Shown: in pieces, positions 6,803 through 9,045 of the stretch
Layout: each line of letters begins with the position of its first letter
Position numbering within the stretch: the stretch's first letter is position 1
From: Anaerolineales bacterium
GTDB taxonomy: Bacteria; Chloroflexota; Anaerolineae; Anaerolineales; E44-bin32
Assembly: GCA_030668545.1 (NCBI GenBank)
Contig: DAOUTT010000069.1
Span: forward strand, 1 to 9,045
Direction: 5' to 3'
Length of the DNA stretch: 9,045 nt
The notes under the pieces: model-generated
The model's input: only the letters and a program-made list of their open reading frames with translations
Databases searched by the model: none
Told to the model about the DNA's origin: nothing
Translations under genes and position numbers: made by a program

Positions 6803-6845
6803 TTGGAAGCTTTACGCGCTAATAGATATGCCCTCCACTTCCAAT
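6802..6845. repeat. Inverted repeat just after argS
   Basis: ATTGGAAG (6802-6809) and CTTCCAAT (6838-6845) are perfect 8-bp inverted arms 28 bases apart, beginning in the last base of the argS stop codon. There is no T-run, so it is not a standard terminator. It may slow transcription, bind a protein or be chance. Confidence 0.45.
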
Positions 6846-6860
6846 AGTACTCACCGATGT

Positions 6861-6888
6861 TTGACCGGCCGACAGCGGAGCCGATACC
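6861..6888 (+). promoter_or_regulatory. Weak candidate promoter for the DNA methyltransferase gene
   Basis: TTGACC (6861-6866) fits the -35 consensus at five of six positions. Sixteen bases later GATACC (6883-6888) fits the -10 at three of six. It is the best match in the 123-bp gap between argS and the methyltransferase; readthrough from argS is equally possible. Confidence 0.25.
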
Positions 6889-6925
6889 AAGCAAACGATT
6901 CGGACGAAAGCAGGCTTAGACAATT

Positions 6926-8245
6926 ATGACCCGTGCCTCTCACCGCAAGCCATTCGCCAGGCTCGAGTGGGATAGAAGCTCAGATGCAAAACTGAAACCG
7001 GCTGAACTCCAGCTTTGGTCGGAGGCATTCCCCGAACCAATACAACCGAATACTGCATTTCAAGGTCGCATCATTCACGGCGAGAATGCCAGCGTAATGA
7101 CGGCTCTGTTGGATGAATTTGAGGGTCAAATCGATCTAATCTACGCCGATCCGCCTTTCCTAACAGGTAAAGCATATCGCGCCCGCATCGGACAGGGCGA
7201 AGATTCTCGCGCCCCCAAATCTTGGCGAACAACTCAAGGGTTTCATGACAACTGGTCAGATGGTGCAGCATATTTAGATATGCTGTTTCCACGCTTGCAG
7301 TTGATGCACAATCTGCTCTCCGAGTCGGGGACGTTGTATCTGCATTTGGATTGGCACGCATCCGCTTATGCGCGGGTTTTAATGGATGAAATCTTCGGTC
7401 CGGATCGGTTAATCAACGAGATCGTCTGGGTATACCATGGACCATCACCCATACGGTCGGCGTTCAATCGCAAGCACGACACTATCCTCGCATACACAAA
7501 ATCAAAAGAGTACACCTTCAACGCCGACGATGTTCGAGTAGCCTACAACCCATCTACGATAAAGACTTTCAAAAGCTCTCCACGAGCAGGGTTTGGGAAA
7601 CAGCCGGATCTTGAGCGCGGCAAAGTTCCGGAGGATTGGTGGTATTTTCCAGTCGTCGCCCGGCTTCACAAAGAACGCACAGGGTATCCCACCCAGAAAC
7701 CGGAAGCGCTGCTGGAGCGAATAATTCTCGCTTCAAGTAACCCGGGTGACCTCGTTGCGGATTTCTTCTCTGGCTCGGGTACTTCTGTCAGCGTAGCAGC
7801 TCGATTGAAGAGACGCTGGCTTGCTTGCGACCCCGCCCCCACGGCCTTCACTACGACCTATCGTCGTTTACTAATGACTTCTGGTGTTGAGCCTTTTACC
7901 TTATGGAAGACTGCCGATACACATAATGAACCCGCGCTGGACCTCGAAGTGCAAATCACAACCAATGAAGACCAAGTTGAAGTAAGAATTGAAACGATCA
8001 GCTCAAGAGATTCAACTGAGCTTCATTTTCCGGAAGACTTGGTCCTCTGGGAAGTGGATTGGAGTCACGAAAACGAGATATTCCAAAGTCAATCTCAGGT
8101 GATCCGATCCTGGCGGAGTGAGGAGCTTTCTCTTCAATTACAGCATCAGTATTCATCAGCCGGCGTTTATGAAATTCGCATTCGGGCGTTTGATTCCCTG
8201 GGTCGTTATGGACTTTTCTCATACAAGGTTCAATTCAAACAATAG
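6926..8245 (+). CDS. Beta-type site-specific DNA methyltransferase (N6-adenine or N4-cytosine) with PKD-like C-terminal domain
   Basis: A 439-residue enzyme expected to transfer a methyl group from S-adenosylmethionine to an exocyclic amino group in a specific DNA sequence. The catalytic motif IV, LIYADPPF (71-78), comes before the SAM-binding motif I, ADFFSGSGT (278-286). That order defines the beta class, and YPTQKPEALLERI (254-266) is the usual segment before motif I. Residues 85-250 would hold target recognition. DPPF favours N6-adenine over N4-cytosine, but does not prove it. Residues 333-439 are an extra beta-rich domain with VLWEVDW and YSSAGVYEIRIRAFDSLG, a PKD/Ig-like ending. The ATG at 6926 is the first start after an in-frame TAG (6917-6919); its SD is weak (AGG at 6912-6914). 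No endonuclease or specificity gene is in the window, so it may be solitary. Confidence 0.9.
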   Translation: MTRASHRKPFARLEWDRSSDAKLKPAELQLWSEAFPEPIQPNTAFQGRIIHGENASVMTALLDEFEGQIDLIYADPPFLTGKAYRARIGQGEDSRAPKSWRTTQGFHDNWSDGAAYLDMLFPRLQLMHNLLSESGTLYLHLDWHASAYARVLMDEIFGPDRLINEIVWVYHGPSPIRSAFNRKHDTILAYTKSKEYTFNADDVRVAYNPSTIKTFKSSPRAGFGKQPDLERGKVPEDWWYFPVVARLHKERTGYPTQKPEALLERIILASSNPGDLVADFFSGSGTSVSVAARLKRRWLACDPAPTAFTTTYRRLLMTSGVEPFTLWKTADTHNEPALDLEVQITTNEDQVEVRIETISSRDSTELHFPEDLVLWEVDWSHENEIFQSQSQVIRSWRSEELSLQLQHQYSSAGVYEIRIRAFDSLGRYGLFSYKVQFKQ

Positions 8246-8301
8246 TCCACTCGTTTAACAACCTACTTGAACATCCAGCGGGGAAGACATATGCCCCCTC
8301 T

Positions 8302-8329
8302 GTAAAGACGCAGCATGCTGCGTCTCTAC
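8302..8329. repeat. 28-bp palindrome resembling a dispersed intergenic repeat
   Basis: The core GACGCAGCATGCTGCGTC (8307-8324) is an exact 18-bp palindrome. The symmetry runs from 8302 to 8329 with a single mismatched pair (A8305/C8326); changing A8305 to G would make it perfect. From memory, GTAGAGACGCAGC-type palindromes occur many times in intergenic DNA of Chloroflexota and cyanobacteria. If so, this is a repeat-family copy, and as RNA it would form a strong hairpin downstream of the methyltransferase gene. Only one copy is in the window. Confidence 0.7.
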
Positions 8330-8365
8330 TTTGCTTCCGGTCGCTGGCGCAGCCCGCACTTTGAT

Positions 8366-8398
8366 GTTCGGGGGTTACGCCTCCCGCCTGCTCCGAAC
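8366..8398. repeat. Short inverted repeat GTTCGG/CCGAAC
   Basis: GTTCGG (8366-8371) and CCGAAC (8393-8398) pair perfectly, and the stem can extend two pairs inward through one G-T pair. The loop of 17 bases is rich in C. It lies between two other palindromes and may be part of the same repeat remnant. Confidence 0.4.
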
Positions 8399-8426
8399 CT
8401 GCAGGAGGTTTGTTTACAATGGATTG

Positions 8427-8465
8427 CGTAAGGATGGCTGGCCGACACACGGGCCGACCCCTACG
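8427..8465. repeat. Imperfect hairpin with CCCCTACG end
   Basis: CGTA (8427-8430) pairs with TACG (8462-8465), followed inward by GG/CC pairs and an inner GGCC (8440-8443)/GGCC (8452-8455) stem, with mismatches and a bulge. The CCGACCCCTACG edge resembles, from memory, a GC-rich dispersed repeat of Chloroflexota genomes. The copy is degenerate. Confidence 0.4.
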
Positions 8466-8534
8466 TATAAATAATGTCTAGGGTTGAGTAGCACAAATCC
8501 GTTGGGGCACTCACTTAAATTTGATAAGAGCTAT

Positions 8535-8556
8535 AAAAAAACGCCCGTACGGGCGT
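8535..8556 (-). terminator. Intrinsic terminator of the response regulator gene
   Basis: On the minus strand the 16-bp palindrome ACGCCCGTACGGGCGT (8556-8541) is followed by an unbroken run of seven T (from 8541 through 8535, counting the T that ends the stem). It begins 27 bases after the TGA at 8586-8584. Stem plus U-run is a textbook rho-independent terminator in this direction; the other direction has no T-run. Confidence 0.9.
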
Positions 8557-8583
8557 CGATTGTCAATGTCCTTCATGCAGTCG

Positions 8584-9045
8584 TCATTTATCCTGAGGTA
8601 AATCGAGCCGATAGCCCATCCCACGAATGGTTTTAAAATATTTTGGACGTGATGGATTCGCTTCAATCGCCTTCCGCAACCAGCTCATGTGGACATCGAG
8701 CGTGCGTGTATCCCCCGTGTAATCAGTTTGCCAGACTTTTCTGATCAGCGTCTTCCTCATCATAAGCCGGCCAGGGTTCCGTAGAAATACTTCCAAGAGC
8801 TTTGTCAACTTGGGAGTGAGGCGCGTTTCCTTTTTCATACAGCGTACGCGCCCTTTAGCGATATTTAACTTAATGGGTCCGGCTTCGAGTGTGTACTGAA
8901 CATCACCGGGAAGCATTCGCTCAACACGATTCAGCAGTTTCCGTGGCGTGAAAGGATGGACTAAGGTGAGGTTTGCTCCGCTACCGGGGTCGGGCCTTGT
9001 GTCTTCGGGTGAAACGAGGATTATAGGGACCCCATCGAGTTCCGC
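8584..9045 (-). CDS. OmpR/PhoB-family response regulator, C-terminal part, with degenerate receiver
   Basis: The frame is open to the right edge, so the 5' end is missing; 153 residues are visible. The last 100 or so form a winged-helix DNA-binding domain of the OmpR/PhoB type: LTPKLTKLLEVFLRNPGRLM, then VWQTDYTGDTRTLDVHMSWL and the closing YFKTIRGMGYRLD, all close to family consensus. The first 43 visible residues match the end of a receiver domain: VPIILVS as beta-4, then NLTLVHPFTPRKLLNRVERML as beta-5/alpha-5. In normal receivers the beta-5 motif is KPF with an essential Lys; here it is HPF, and the beta-4 to beta-5 segment is short and Pro-rich. Phosphorylation control may therefore be absent or altered. 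The phospho-accepting Asp is outside the window. No kinase gene is seen. Targets unknown. Confidence 0.9.
   Translation of the reverse strand, partial: AELDGVPIILVSPEDTRPDPGSGANLTLVHPFTPRKLLNRVERMLPGDVQYTLEAGPIKLNIAKGRVRCMKKETRLTPKLTKLLEVFLRNPGRLMMRKTLIRKVWQTDYTGDTRTLDVHMSWLRKAIEANPSRPKYFKTIRGMGYRLDLPQDK

Larger units (their letters stand above)
8246..8583. other. Gene-free intergenic stretch rich in palindromes
   Basis: No protein-like reading frame or RNA gene is visible in these 338 bases between two converging genes. The stretch holds a 28-bp near-perfect palindrome (8302-8329), a small GCTG/CAGC hairpin (8343-8353), an inverted repeat (8366-8398), an imperfect hairpin ending in CCCCTACG (8427-8465) and a minus-strand terminator (8535-8556). 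A 20-codon frame (8419-8481) after AGGAGG overlaps the third hairpin and is probably not a gene. Confidence 0.7.

Noticed and set aside
8235..8450. A minus-strand frame of 71 codons in the intergenic stretch.
   Set aside because: It runs through the palindromes, overlaps the methyltransferase end and matches no family that I recognise.
8419..8481. A 20-codon plus-strand frame preceded by AGGAGG.
   Set aside because: The SD is ten bases from the ATG and most of the frame is an imperfect hairpin of repeat type; a real peptide is unlikely.

Overview
The window looks like bacterial chromosome of moderate GC from the phylum Chloroflexota, most likely an Anaerolineae-type member. This is inferred from protein style: exported proteins with Thr/Pro-rich linkers, a LysM lipoprotein with FxLYD-like domains, and a membrane TPR protein opening with a short cytoplasmic TPR module. 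No rRNA, tRNA, CRISPR array, insertion sequence or phage gene is visible. Both window edges cut a gene.

Positions 1-2459 hold three genes on the minus strand, read from right to left: a LysM lipoprotein (1494-2459), a GNAT-like protein (651-1409, possibly from 1448) and the N-terminal 218 residues of a glycoside hydrolase family 1 enzyme (1-654, running off the left edge). The last two overlap by ATGA, so they are probably translationally coupled. The lipoprotein and the GNAT gene each have a -10 box only 9-10 bases before an ATG, suggesting leaderless or nearly leaderless transcripts.

Positions 2460-2549 are a divergent intergenic region. From 2550 on the plus strand come a 640-residue TPR protein with one membrane span, ribosomal protein S20 (rpsT, UUG start, clear sigma70-type promoter and hairpin terminator) and arginyl-tRNA synthetase (argS, extended -10 promoter). 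These are followed by an apparently solitary beta-type DNA methyltransferase (6926-8245) with a PKD-like C-terminal domain.

Positions 8246-8583 have no convincing gene. They hold several palindromes, including a near-perfect 28-bp one that resembles dispersed intergenic repeats, and a terminator for the minus-strand gene on the right. That gene (8584-9045, 5' end off the window) encodes an OmpR/PhoB-type response regulator whose visible receiver half looks degenerate.

The rpsT and argS genes are ordinary housekeeping genes. The less routine parts are the divergent LysM/TPR envelope pair, the LysM-GNAT-GH1 gene run, the methyltransferase with no restriction partner in view, the palindrome cluster and the degenerate receiver. 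I see no clear evidence of a new multi-gene system.
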